This document shows positions 43,064 through 52,006 of a DNA stretch of 64,000 bases, piece after piece. Position numbers and translations under genes: made by a program. Numbering within the stretch: the first letter of the stretch is position 1; every line of letters begins with the position of its first letter. Below the pieces are notes generated by a model. It saw only the letters and a list, made by a program, of their open reading frames with translations, made no database searches and was not told the origin of the DNA. Origin of the DNA: JABDMH01 sp965223165 (GTDB lineage: Bacteria; Bacteroidota; Bacteroidia; Chitinophagales; Saprospiraceae); assembly GCA_965223165.1 (NCBI GenBank), contig CBDCVQ010000014.1, positions 372,001-436,000 of the forward strand, written 5' to 3'.

Positions 43064-44734
43064 TCAAGACTCATACACCCACGCACCCCCCACCATCGTG
43101 CGCTCGATGCCGATGTCAATTATGCTGTGGGGATCCACGGCGGTAGGATCTTTTTCGAGCACGACCAGATCGGCCAATTTTCCGATCTCTAGCGAGCCTT
43201 TGATGTCCTCTTCATAGGAGGCATAGGCGCCATTGATGGTGCCGACTTTGATGGCTTCTTCGACGGAGATCTTTTGGCTGGGGCCCCACACCGTGCCGGA
43301 CATATCGGTGCGGGTGACGGAGGATTGAAGGGCCATCATGGGCTCGAAGGGGCCGGGAGGATAGTCCGAGGTCTGGGTGACGTTGATGCCGGCGTCCAGG
43401 AAACTTCGTACGGCAAACATATTTTCCAAACGGTCCTTCCCATAGTTCACCATCTTTTCTCCGTGGAAGTAGACGTAGGTGGAAAAGGGGTTGGGAATAA
43501 CATTTAAGGCTTTGATTCTTCGGATTAAATCGGCGTTGATGACCGTACAATGCTCCAGCCGAAACCGCGGGTCTTCTCTGGGATGCTCCTTTTGAATGCG
43601 CTCATAGACCTTTAAGGATTTATCGATGCCTACATCGCCGTTGGCGTGGATGCCGATTTGCCAGTTGGCCCGGTGGGCTTTGATGGCATAGTCATACAAT
43701 TCCTCCTCGTCCATGACGATGATGCCATAATCATCCGGGCGCCCAATGTAGGGTTCGGACAATCTGGCCGTTCGTTCGGAGATGGAGCCATCGCAGGTTA
43801 ACTTCATCCCGCCGATACGCACCCATGCATCACCATCTCCTGTCTTGGCGCCTTTGGCGATCATCTCGTCGATGGCGAAGTAACCAATCATGCAATAAAT
43901 CCTCGCCGAAGACTCCCCGGCTTGGTAAGCATCTCGATACGCTTGCAGAAATTGGGGTGTGCCGTACGCATCGGTGACCGAGGTGACCCCGGTCTTGGCC
44001 ATCATCTGGGTAATCAGTTTGACGCCTGCCTGCCGATCCGCGGGCGTATCTTCATCTACGATCAGTTGCTGTACCAATTTGGTCGCGGTCTCCTGCAGCA
44101 GCCCGGTAGGCTCTCCATCGGGTCCTCGCACAATCTGCCCCCCTTCCGGATCGGGGCTGTCTTTGGTAATCCCACCCAGCTCAAGCGCCTTCGAATTGAC
44201 ATAGGCCGTATGCCCACCCCGATGTACAATGATCACGGGATGATCGGTGGTGACCTCGTCCAGGTCATATCGATTGATATATCGACCCTCGGCGGTTTTG
44301 GTATCGTCGTATTTAAACCCCCTTACCCATTCTCCCGGAGGGGTATTTTTTGCCTTCTCGCCGATGGCATCCTGGATGGCCTGGATCGACCGCAGGTCGC
44401 AATCCACCTTGCGAAGGTGCGACAAACCCGCGCTGGCGGGATGAGAGTGTGCATCAATAAATCCCGGCAGGATGGTCTTGCCTCCGATATCGATCTTCCG
44501 CGTCGCCGATCCCGCCAAATGCAACACATCATCATTGGAGCCCACCGCGATAATTTTTCCATTGCTGATGGCCACCGCCTCGGCTTTGGGGACCTGCGGA
44601 TTGGACGTATGGATAGTTGCGTTGTGAAGAATGAGGTCGGCATTTGTTTTCGAACAGGCATTTAATGCGGTCCATGCCAAGGGGGCGGCCCCCAATACGC
44701 CGACAAATTGCCTTCGGCTGATTCGCTTTTTCAT
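43064..44734 (-). CDS. Tat-exported amidohydrolase of the YtcJ type
   Basis: A 556-residue metal-dependent amidohydrolase. ATG 44734 gives a twin-arginine signal (KKRISRRQFVGVLGAAPLAW) ending near NACS. The metal-binding motif DAHSHP follows PGFI, as in the amidohydrolase_3 group; the later IGIHANGDVGID and FRLEHCTVI blocks carry further histidine ligands, and SDYPPGPFEPMMAL near the end supplies the conserved Asp. C-terminal GSLEIGKLADLVVLEKDP is the usual end of the fold's second beta domain. Family members hydrolyse amides or formamides of diverse substrates, and no specific substrate can be given. It is a single gene on the minus strand, after the repeat-rich boundary of the cassette bank. 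Confidence 0.93.
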   Translation of the reverse strand: MKKRISRRQFVGVLGAAPLAWTALNACSKTNADLILHNATIHTSNPQVPKAEAVAISNGKIIAVGSNDDVLHLAGSATRKIDIGGKTILPGFIDAHSHPASAGLSHLRKVDCDLRSIQAIQDAIGEKAKNTPPGEWVRGFKYDDTKTAEGRYINRYDLDEVTTDHPVIIVHRGGHTAYVNSKALELGGITKDSPDPEGGQIVRGPDGEPTGLLQETATKLVQQLIVDEDTPADRQAGVKLITQMMAKTGVTSVTDAYGTPQFLQAYRDAYQAGESSARIYCMIGYFAIDEMIAKGAKTGDGDAWVRIGGMKLTCDGSISERTARLSEPYIGRPDDYGIIVMDEEELYDYAIKAHRANWQIGIHANGDVGIDKSLKVYERIQKEHPREDPRFRLEHCTVINADLIRRIKALNVIPNPFSTYVYFHGEKMVNYGKDRLENMFAVRSFLDAGINVTQTSDYPPGPFEPMMALQSSVTRTDMSGTVWGPSQKISVEEAIKVGTINGAYASYEEDIKGSLEIGKLADLVVLEKDPTAVDPHSIIDIGIERTMVGGAWVYES

Positions 44735-45747
44735 ACTGATTATTTTCTGCATGGTCAGTGCGTGCTGCCGATTCCAGCGCGGGTTTTCGCTTTGCGCTCA
44801 TACCCTCAACTATGTGACAGTAGTGCTTCCTCCCAATCTCTACAATTTAACCATTTGTACACATTGTCTTTGGTCTAAAGGTGCATGGCTGCGTGACAGT
44901 CTTGGTATGTAGGCCTTGGTGCAGAGCATCAGGGTAACAAATGCCTTGGGCCTTGGCCTGATGTAGGGCTCGGCCGGTGCTTTTGATTGACGTGGCTTTG
45001 CCACCCCGTTCTCGTCCCTTAGGTCCTTAGGTAATTGTCCTTTTTGCTTGATCAAAAAGGACCAAAAAATCAAGGCTTGATATAATTCGACTAAAACGTG
45101 CAGCCCGTCGCTCGATATCCAAGCGCTCACCTTCGACAATCGGCCTAAAGTATTATGGGGAGAAAGATCCAAGTGGTCAATAAGACCAAATGTTAGGTTC
45201 GCTCGTGGATCTCTCCTCCGCTCGCCCTCAGCCCGTTTCTTAACGTCGAATTCTATCAGGCCATCCTATTCACGCAAATAATGGTCGCCGCTCACCAGTA
45301 AGAATATCCCTAGTTCTGATAATTGGATCAAGCGTTAAACGGTTTGGCTGTCTTGGCTCATACATGTCGAACCTGCCCCATAGCCACATGTGTCTATCCC
45401 CTTCCCGTCGATATAATTAATTCTCCGGATCAGAGGACGGCCTGCCCCATCAAGATTTCTGTTGTGACATACAAAATGCGTGGCATTTTATGTATCTTCC
45501 TTACGCAACGACCTTAGTACGAAGCGATCTCGTTCGGTAGGGGGTGGCAGCAAAAGATGCTAGGATCAACCGCCATACGCTGCCGGCGGAGAATCTCCTG
45601 CGGTGCCCATGCTAGAATAAGATCCTTCGGTCATTGCAAAACTGTCAAACAAAGGTGCAATGGCACCTGCCGTCACCTGCTCGAAGGAAAAACACACTCA
45701 CCAATGTTGTTCTAAAATGTAGATGTAATCATAAAATTAGAAATAAC
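44735..45747. other. Long intergenic region with one repeat hairpin
   Basis: About 1 kb between divergent genes. Apart from the hairpin at 45037-45062 and its flanks I see no conserved element. Several short frames exist on both strands but have no family features or start context. The region must contain the promoters of the two divergent genes, although I cannot assign hexamers. Confidence 0.5.
45037..45062 (-). repeat. REP-like hairpin, second copy with compensatory stem
   Basis: On the minus strand GTCCTTTTT and AAAAAGGAC pair around the 8-nt loop GATCAAGC. Geometry and loop (ATCAAG) match the hairpin at 7424-7449, whose stem has a different sequence, so base pairing rather than sequence is kept. 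The preceding CCTTGATTTTTTGG is shared too. Confidence 0.6.
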
Positions 45748-46992
45748 ATGAGTGAGATTACCCCCATTAAACTTCCCACACCCATCGATTGGAGCACGAA
45801 GAGCGCGGCTGCAGAGCAACACATCCAGCAATTAGACACCCTGCTGGCGCAGCCCGCCAATTTGGTGCTCTATCTGGACGCACTGGCCCAGGTATGTGCC
45901 GAACAGAGCATCGCCAGCCGAAAGGAGATCGCCTCCTACTGGCTGCCCTATTTACACCGCGAGAAGAATCTCTCGGATTTCTTTCAGCAATGGTTGACAT
46001 TCACGCCCACCCCCGCCAGCCCTGGGGAGTACATCGAATACTGGGACTACCTGGTGAATACCGACTCTGGCCTAATACTCGCCAACGATACCGACTTCAA
46101 GCCGTGGTTTCGGACGTTCCTCAATTTTCATGGCGATTGGATCAATAGCACCTCTTCGACTTCAACGCTCGCCGAGTGGGTGCAATACAAAGGCACCACC
46201 GCGCATCCCTTCAACATCCAAGACTACATCATGCCGGACCCCAACAGTCCTACCGGTGGGTATGCCTCCTTTAATCAGTTTTTCCTCCGCAACCTGAAAG
46301 GCGGTCAGCGGCCTCTCTGCACCGCCACTCCCGCCGACGATGTCATTGTCGCTCCTTGCGACGGAGGAGTGTTTTATCTCGCGCGTGGAAGTGCCACCGG
46401 TCAGGGTCATCATCAAACCTCCTTTGCCTTGCCGGGTAAATACGACGACTTCCAACTGCTCGAAGCCCTGCCCGGCTACGGCAGGTACTTCCTGGGCGGT
46501 GCGCTGCTCGATATTTTGCTTTGGTTTACCGACTACCACCACTTTCATGCCCCGGTGTCAGGCAAGGTGATCGACCAGGGCCTCTACGAGGGCTCCTACA
46601 ATTACGATTTTGGCGACTACGATCCCAAGGACCACTACGCTCCAAACCTGCCACCTGACAGCGACCGCGTAGGCTGGTACCAGCAACTAGGCAAGCACCA
46701 GCGCTATGTTTGGATCATCAAAACCGAAAACCTGGGGCTGGTCGCGATGATCGCCATCGGCTTCTGGGGGGTCGGCAGCATTATTAACGCGGTCGGCACC
46801 AACACTACCATCGAAAAAGGTCAATACATGGGCCATTTTGGCTACGGCGGCTCATCCATCGTGCTGGCCTTTGAGCCTGGGCTGGAGCTGCAGTTCAAGG
46901 TCGGAGATAGCCCGGTGGAGGATCCGGATCATCCGGTACTTATGAAGGTGCGGGAGTGTTTGGGGAAGCGGAGTGCAGCGCTCGAGTGGTAG
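45748..46992 (+). CDS. Phosphatidylserine decarboxylase family protein
   Basis: From ATG 45748 a 414-residue protein. The C-terminal two thirds resemble phosphatidylserine decarboxylase: FNQFFLRNL, VIVAPCDGGVF, DYHHFHAPVSGKV (the His-containing D-Y-H-x-F-H motif), and GYGGSSIVLAFEPG, where G-G-S-S replaces the usual L-G-S-T autocleavage site that generates the pyruvoyl group. The N-terminal 140 residues are an extra helical domain, as in the large soluble PSD-like proteins. It either makes phosphatidylethanolamine or decarboxylates another carboxylated amine. The frame extending back to 45634 lacks a plausible start. A broken copy of its 3' end lies at 49925-50112, so the locus was once duplicated. 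Confidence 0.88.
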   Translation: MSEITPIKLPTPIDWSTKSAAAEQHIQQLDTLLAQPANLVLYLDALAQVCAEQSIASRKEIASYWLPYLHREKNLSDFFQQWLTFTPTPASPGEYIEYWDYLVNTDSGLILANDTDFKPWFRTFLNFHGDWINSTSSTSTLAEWVQYKGTTAHPFNIQDYIMPDPNSPTGGYASFNQFFLRNLKGGQRPLCTATPADDVIVAPCDGGVFYLARGSATGQGHHQTSFALPGKYDDFQLLEALPGYGRYFLGGALLDILLWFTDYHHFHAPVSGKVIDQGLYEGSYNYDFGDYDPKDHYAPNLPPDSDRVGWYQQLGKHQRYVWIIKTENLGLVAMIAIGFWGVGSIINAVGTNTTIEKGQYMGHFGYGGSSIVLAFEPGLELQFKVGDSPVEDPDHPVLMKVRECLGKRSAALEW

Positions 46993-47437
46993 TGGTCAAG
47001 TAACAAACGGCCCAGTGGACACCCCTTGCTTGCTTGGCATCTGACGGCGCTGGCCGTCAATCATGCCTGTATGCCATTCTGGCGTTATTAGACCACACCC
47101 AAGCAAATTACTATCTGCTTCTGCTGATTTCGGGTTTATCGATTTCTCACAGGCCTCCCATTGACGGGGATCAAAGGTCTTCCACCTATACTTCGCGACG
47201 AACCCAAAGCACCTCTGGTGGCCCTACGTATGGGGATCTCTCGTCATCTTACTTTATACCATCCAAGCAAACATACCAAGAATCGTTCTATTGCTGAATC
47301 AATACCGCAGTTCGTCTAATCATACATCTCAGCAAACCAAGATCCGGTGCACCAGGCGCGGGTGGAAAAAAATATCAGTGCTGGGTGTCACATTTTCAAA
47401 ACTTTATTAACTAACCAAGCAGAGACCAGCGTCAGAG
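46993..47437. other. Intergenic gap before the sigma factor operon
   Basis: About 445 bp. The first 70 bp resemble the DNA after the duplicated decarboxylase end at 50113, supporting an old duplication. The rest has no gene that I can support. The promoter of the sigma factor operon should lie just before 47438, where an AT-rich TTTTCAAAACTTTATTAACT segment is present. Confidence 0.5.
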
Positions 47438-47944
47438 ATGAACAAAGAAAATGAAGCCATATTTCTAAATGCACTAGAAGAAAATAAGCAGCGGCTACTC
47501 AGGATTTGCTCCATCTATTCAAAAAATCACGAAGATGCAAAAGATCTCTTTCAAGAAGTACTGGTCCATGTTTGGCGGTCCATGGCCACGTTTAAAGGCA
47601 AATCTGCCGTAGGCACGTGGATGTTCAGAATCGCCTTGAACGTTTGCCTTCAATCTAAATCCAAATACACGAAGAACCAGGGTCGATTCATAAAACTGGA
47701 TAGCCTTACGATTGACAAGTACGCGTCGGAAGAAGTGCTCGAAGAATCAAGCGACAATCTTCTCAAGCTACGAAAGTGTATTCATAACCTGAGAGAAGGC
47801 GACAAAGCCATCATCGCGCTTTACCTAGAGCAGCTAGCATACAAAGACATTTCGACCATCCTTGGTCTCACCGAGAATCATGTAGCCGTAAAAATCAAAC
47901 GGATTAAATCAAAATTATTCAATTGCATAACTCAAACATCATGA
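47438..47944 (+). CDS. ECF-type RNA polymerase sigma factor
   Basis: A 168-residue sigma-70 factor of the extracytoplasmic-function class. Region 2 is seen in LLRICSIYSKNHEDAKDLFQ and EVLVHVWRSMATFKGKSAVG, followed by TWMFRIALNVC. Region 4 is in LREGDKAIIALYLEQLAYKD, then ISTILGLTENHVAVKIKRIK, the helix-turn-helix for -35 recognition. No extra C-terminal domain is present. The stop overlaps the next gene by 4 bp (ATGA); that gene encodes a membrane protein, so the pair resembles a sigma/anti-sigma operon. The repeat lipoprotein gene just downstream on the other strand is a possible target, which is an inference from proximity. Confidence 0.93.
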   Translation: MNKENEAIFLNALEENKQRLLRICSIYSKNHEDAKDLFQEVLVHVWRSMATFKGKSAVGTWMFRIALNVCLQSKSKYTKNQGRFIKLDSLTIDKYASEEVLEESSDNLLKLRKCIHNLREGDKAIIALYLEQLAYKDISTILGLTENHVAVKIKRIKSKLFNCITQTS

Positions 47945-48534
47945 TGGAAGACGAATTGATTAAAATCTGGCAATCGTCCAGTAATCAGGAACGCATAAAA
48001 TTTGAGAAATCAAAATTGATGATAGAATTGCAATCAAGCCTAGGACGTTTACACAGATGGTGGAAGTACCTAGAGCTTTTGGAGGTAGCGTTAGCAATCA
48101 TTGGGATTCTATCATGTGTCTTCATCGTCTTCTGGCTTCCTTTTGTGCTATCAAAGGTAGCGGCAGTACTCATGATGACCTGTGCGATCTACTTAATCGT
48201 CAAATACCAAGGAATGCATCGGTTTAAGCCAAATGACCTAGAAGAAAACTATCTTGACTATCTCAAAAAGACAAGGGAATACCTTGAGGCCCAAAGGCAA
48301 TTCCTACAAACTTATGTGCATTGGGGGATTTTGCCGGTGTATCCCATCATGCTACTATTTACCGCCAGCATTTGGGTGCAGATACCGGCAACACGCTATT
48401 TAATCGTCTTTATCTATGTGGCTTCCATCGGAATAGGCATTTATGGATATTTTCTAAATAAGAAAAGAGTGAAGCATGAAATTGCCCCAAGAATAGAAAG
48501 AGTTGATCTATTAATCAGAACGCTTGAGGAGTAG
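47941..48534 (+). CDS. Membrane protein, putative anti-sigma factor
   Basis: From ATG 47941 a 197-residue protein with a cytoplasmic N terminus (about 45 residues, including EDELIKIWQSSSNQERIKFE) and four hydrophobic segments: VALAIIGILSCVFIVFWLPF, then VAAVLMMTCAIYLIV, a third at ILPVYPIMLLFTASIWV and a fourth at YLIVFIYVASIGIGIYGYF. The overlap with the sigma gene (ATGA) indicates co-translation. No ZAS motif (H-x3-C-x2-C) is visible, so it is not a classical zinc anti-sigma factor; similar sigma-linked membrane proteins occur in Bacteroidota. The TTG 47923 alternative start is less likely. It probably holds the sigma factor at the membrane until a signal arrives. Confidence 0.8.
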   Translation: MMEDELIKIWQSSSNQERIKFEKSKLMIELQSSLGRLHRWWKYLELLEVALAIIGILSCVFIVFWLPFVLSKVAAVLMMTCAIYLIVKYQGMHRFKPNDLEENYLDYLKKTREYLEAQRQFLQTYVHWGILPVYPIMLLFTASIWVQIPATRYLIVFIYVASIGIGIYGYFLNKKRVKHEIAPRIERVDLLIRTLEE

Positions 48535-49638
48535 TCAATTTGTTTGCGGCAGGGCCTTAATATGCGCATGAACTTCTACTCCGTTCACCACGGCCTCCCG
48601 ATCTTCGTCAGACATTTTGACTCCCTTCACATCATTCATCTCGCCCTCCGGCGAAATGGCCTTAATGCCGTAGAAGGCTCCGTCGCTGCTTATGGCCTTT
48701 ATGTGGAGGATGTTTCCCGACCGGCTGACGCCTTTTACGTCCAGCTGGACGCCTTCGGCGGTGAGGGCCTTGATGTCATAAATCGCACCATCGCTGCCAA
48801 TCGCCTTCACCGGGGCATATCGGTCATCACTAACTAGTATCTTGACCGGCACTTCCCTCCCACCAATGAAGGCCTTCACATCCATGAGGTGCCGTTGGTC
48901 GGAATCCTGGATCGCTTTGACATCATAGATGTGTCCCTCGTTATCTATAGCCTTGACATCCAACGTCCTGCCTTCCGGATGAATGGCTTTGACGTGCCAG
49001 ATATCGTGATCGCCAACGCATCCAGCCTGGGGTAGGGCCTTAATATGCGCGTGCACATCGACACCGCTCACCACTGACTCGCGGCCTTCTTTCGACATCT
49101 TGACACCCTTCACATCGTTGAGCTGGCCTTCCGGTGAAATTGCCTTAATGCCGTACAGCGAGCCCTCGCTGCTAATGGCCTTTAGGTGGATGATGTTGCC
49201 GGATCGGCCTACGCCTTTGACGTCCAGTTTGCCGCCTTCGGGCGTCAAGGCTTTGATGTCATAAATGGTGCCATCGCCTCCAATGGCTTTCACCGGGGCG
49301 TAGCGGTCTTCACTCATTAGCATTTTCACCGGCCATCTTTCCGCACCCATCAGGGCCTTAATATCCATGAGGTGCCGCTGGTCGGTATACTGAATCGCCT
49401 TGACATCATAGATATTTCCCTCCTGGTCTAGGGCTTTGACGTCCATAAAACTGCCTTCCGGATGGATGGCTTTGATGCTCCAAATGATCTCTGTCGGCAC
49501 ATCAGCATCACCCGCATCCGTAACGGGTTTAACTTCGGGAGTACTAGTGCTGCAACCGGAAAACCATAGGAAAAGCCCCAAAATGGCCACCACATATGCC
49601 GAGCGGCACGCGACCGTCAAGTGATTCGCCTTCGTCAT
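48535..49638 (-). CDS. Lipoprotein built from repeated DVKAI/DIKAL units
   Basis: A 367-residue lipoprotein (LWFSGC) of striking internal repetition. Two halves of about 160 residues are homologous: each has IHPEG, LDVKA, IYDVKAIQ, DQRHLMDVKA, RYAPVKAIG, GAIYDIKAL, LDVKGV, LHIKAIS, YGIKAISPEG, NDVKGVKMS and VHAHIKALPQ. The units recur every 15-20 residues with an alternating beta-strand pattern, suggesting a beta-solenoid or propeller of short strands ending in K-A-[IL] or K-G-V. A CVGDHD linker separates the halves. I do not recognise a named function. It ends only 1 bp from the end of the membrane protein gene on the opposite strand. Domain duplication is obvious at DNA level as well, so it could expand or contract by recombination. 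Confidence 0.8.
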   Translation of the reverse strand: MTKANHLTVACRSAYVVAILGLFLWFSGCSTSTPEVKPVTDAGDADVPTEIIWSIKAIHPEGSFMDVKALDQEGNIYDVKAIQYTDQRHLMDIKALMGAERWPVKMLMSEDRYAPVKAIGGDGTIYDIKALTPEGGKLDVKGVGRSGNIIHLKAISSEGSLYGIKAISPEGQLNDVKGVKMSKEGRESVVSGVDVHAHIKALPQAGCVGDHDIWHVKAIHPEGRTLDVKAIDNEGHIYDVKAIQDSDQRHLMDVKAFIGGREVPVKILVSDDRYAPVKAIGSDGAIYDIKALTAEGVQLDVKGVSRSGNILHIKAISSDGAFYGIKAISPEGEMNDVKGVKMSDEDREAVVNGVEVHAHIKALPQTN

Positions 49639-49924
49639 GATCTATTTCTTTGAATAATAATTGCGCGGCAATATGACCGCTGACTATCCCTGCTGCCAGC
49701 CTTGCTTCTAAAGACTGTCTGCATGATCTATGACGAGGCGAGCAAGCTCCCAGGCAGTGTGAGATGCAGCCAGTACGCGTGAACAAATCGGAGCTGACAA
49801 CATCTCGGTGGCCTTACGGTCTCCATGGAGAAACGCAAGTCACGCCATTGGGTTAGAAGATAGTGTTTTGGCGCCACAGTTGCCAGGTATAAGTACCCGA
49901 GGTATGTCGTCGACTTCGATACCC

Positions 49925-50112
49925 ATGCTACGATCGAGAAAGGTCAGTACTTGGGCCATTTTGGCTACGGTGGCTCCTCGATCGTGCTGGCCTTCGAGCC
50001 AGGGTTGGAGCTGCAGTTTAAGGTCGGACATAGCCCCTTGGAGGGATCCGGATCGTCCGGTGCTCATGAAGGTGCGAGAGTGTTTGGGGAAGCGGGTTGG
50101 GGCGCTTGAGTG
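49925..50112 (+). pseudogene. Duplicated 3' fragment of the phosphatidylserine decarboxylase-like gene
   Basis: About 190 bp match the end of the gene at 46797-46992, including the GGSS autocleavage-site codons, with a frameshift near the end of the fragment (around 50035) and the same terminal LMKVRECLGKR...ALEW codons. Upstream homology is lost. It cannot encode a functional enzyme. The rest of the gap 49639-50310 shows no gene. Confidence 0.8.
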
Positions 50113-50310
50113 GTAGTGCTTAAATTAATGAACGGCTGAGCATCCCTTGGCAGTTGGCGACTCTTGTCGGTCACCATTTGAATGGATGTTCGCAAGGTGT
50201 CATTCGATTCATGACGTCTATTCCTACAGACTTGCTGATCATAACGATTTCGGCAACCTGCCGTGCGGGAATGACAAGACTGTGATACCCAGTGCGACGT
50301 AGATCGATTT

Positions 50311-51114
50311 TCAGAATAGTTTCATCTGGTGATCCACTTTGGGCGTGAATGTTCCAATTATGACAAACGGGTTGAGAGCAGTAAAATGATGACGTTTAGT
50401 GGTGCCAAGAAAGAGGTGAAGATCCTTCGCTTTGGCGAAGTCATCCCAATATTTTTGTCGGACAAGTTCGCAGGCGCGACTTTCGTCTGCAGTTTTTCTC
50501 AGACAATTCCAAAACAGTTGACCAATTTCCCAGTCTTCGATCATCATTCTGCTAGTCTTTCCCATTACATCCTTGATCTGATAATAGAACTTAAATGGCA
50601 GCTTTCTCACCACCTTGGAAGCAGCCGAGGAGTCCTCAAAGATGTTTAGTTGCTTCAACGTTTCCAATTTGCTCTTTGGCCATTGTCTAGACGTTTCTTC
50701 GATCTGGAAATCCAAGACTTCTGATGGCTTAAATACCGCCAGTGAGGTACAGATTTCCCTGTTCTTAGCCTCTTCGATGAGCTGACTTAGATTCTCGTAC
50801 GTATTTCTTAAGACAATCTCCTTCCGCTGAAGCCAATTAGAGGCAGTGTCGAGATGGCCTAGGTGAGTGAATTCACTCTCGGAGGTGAATGGCCTATAGC
50901 TTTCTGGTCGGGAGTCGGAGGTGTTCTTCACTAAGTCGACTTCTACCCAGTCGTATTTTCTATATTGGTCTTTGTAGGGCATTTTTCGAAACTGCACAGG
51001 ATATATTCGTACCCATGTACCGTCCTCCCTAAACCCGGCAGTGCAGACTAACTCCTCATATTTTGTCGAGAGTGTTGGGTATGTTTTGACGGTAATGAGG
51101 ACCTTTGTTTTCAT
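50311..51114 (-). CDS. Protein of unknown function, partner of the DUF488 fusion
   Basis: A 267-residue soluble protein with no signal peptide. The N-terminal region (KVLITVKTYPTLSTKYEELV, then CTAGFREDGTWVRIYPVQFR) has alternating strands and an exposed basic-aromatic pattern; the rest is mixed helix and strand, ending LNPFVIIGTFTPK. I do not recognise a characterised family. It starts 1 bp after the stop of the DUF488 gene, so the two are co-transcribed and probably work together. Similar pairs in which a DUF488 protein is followed by this type of protein appear, from memory, in bacterial accessory islands, but I cannot confirm it here. A DNA- or nucleotide-modifying defence role is possible and unproven. 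Confidence 0.75.
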   Translation of the reverse strand: MKTKVLITVKTYPTLSTKYEELVCTAGFREDGTWVRIYPVQFRKMPYKDQYRKYDWVEVDLVKNTSDSRPESYRPFTSESEFTHLGHLDTASNWLQRKEIVLRNTYENLSQLIEEAKNREICTSLAVFKPSEVLDFQIEETSRQWPKSKLETLKQLNIFEDSSAASKVVRKLPFKFYYQIKDVMGKTSRMMIEDWEIGQLFWNCLRKTADESRACELVRQKYWDDFAKAKDLHLFLGTTKRHHFTALNPFVIIGTFTPKVDHQMKLF

Positions 51115-51115
51115 T

Positions 51116-52000
51116 TCAGATGTTCTTAATAGGGATGTTCCAGTTATCTCTCAGTGAGAGCGCTTTCGCAATTTCACCACGGTGACACATGCAGACTTCT
51201 TTTTCAAAACATGTTATCGCGATACGATTATATCTTGAGGCTAGGGCCTCAAGTTCCTCTAGATAAATTTCATTTCTGTCAAGAATCTCTTGGTTGTACT
51301 TCTTAAACAGAAGTCTATAGTCGGCAAAAGATCGAAGTTGCCTGCGCTTTGATGAATCGATGCCAAGCTCAGGAATGTGCTTGTATACTATACCGATACC
51401 TTCCGTCGAGTTCTTCAATTGATTCTTAGAAAAACCATACTTCATTGATAACGAGTTCTTTCTCACATCAACCAGCAAAGAAACTCCGTTTACGATCAGC
51501 TTGTTGAGGTACGTTTCAAGGGATATGCCCTCGTATCCAATTGTAAAGAAAGCTGGTGTGGTCAACCTTCTTCGTTGAGTCAGGACCTTCTCTGATCCTT
51601 TTGCGTCAAGGACATCTTCCAGAATCTTACTATTGATGGCATAGTAAGGATAGTATTCATAGGTAAATCTGATCAGATCTTCATTAGAAAAGGAGCTAAA
51701 TTCTTTCACTGTCGCAGCGATGCTAGACCGATCCTCCTTCTTCAGCTCACAGAGATACCTCGCGCTATTGCTAAAGTCCCAACTGTCTTCGACTTTCTCA
51801 ACAAAAGCCCTCTTATGCATCGTGTTGAGATCCTGATTTGCCTGGAAAGAGAAGCACCCAAATTTGTAAGGAACAAAGTCGAAGAGCTTTCTGTCTTGCC
51901 TTCGAGTTGCTAGGAAGAGGAGCTTCTGGAGTCTGAGATTGTCCAATCTGTCTCCAAATTGTTGACCTAGGGCAATGAGATACTTTCGACGATAGTACAT
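51116..52000 (-). CDS. DUF488 protein with a SocA/GepA-like N-terminal domain
   Basis: From ATG 52000 a 294-residue fusion. Residues 1-145 look like a Panacea/SocA-like helical domain (RLDNLRLQKLLFLATRRQ, YKFGCFSF), as in antitoxin-type SocA/GepA proteins. From about 152 the DUF488 domain follows: FFTIGYEGISLETYLNKL, LLVDVRKNSLSMKYGFSKNQ, and IAITCFEKEVCMCHRGEIA with its C-x-E...C-H-R pattern. DUF488 proteins are of unknown activity, and many occur near defence genes. On the minus strand a TATATTTG -7 element lies at 52004-52011, very close to the ATG, suggesting a leaderless transcript or a chance match; a TTG at 52006 is the other possible start. It is the first gene of a two-gene operon. 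Confidence 0.85.
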   Translation of the reverse strand: MYYRRKYLIALGQQFGDRLDNLRLQKLLFLATRRQDRKLFDFVPYKFGCFSFQANQDLNTMHKRAFVEKVEDSWDFSNSARYLCELKKEDRSSIAATVKEFSSFSNEDLIRFTYEYYPYYAINSKILEDVLDAKGSEKVLTQRRRLTTPAFFTIGYEGISLETYLNKLIVNGVSLLVDVRKNSLSMKYGFSKNQLKNSTEGIGIVYKHIPELGIDSSKRRQLRSFADYRLLFKKYNQEILDRNEIYLEELEALASRYNRIAITCFEKEVCMCHRGEIAKALSLRDNWNIPIKNI

Positions 52001-52006
52001 TGTCAA

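Noticed and set aside
43922..44665. 247-residue plus-strand open frame
   Set aside because: Antisense to the amidohydrolase gene, which has unambiguous family motifs across the same stretch.
47034..47297. 87-residue open frame after the decarboxylase gene
   Set aside because: Starts inside DNA that resembles the non-coding sequence after the duplicated decarboxylase end, with no family features.
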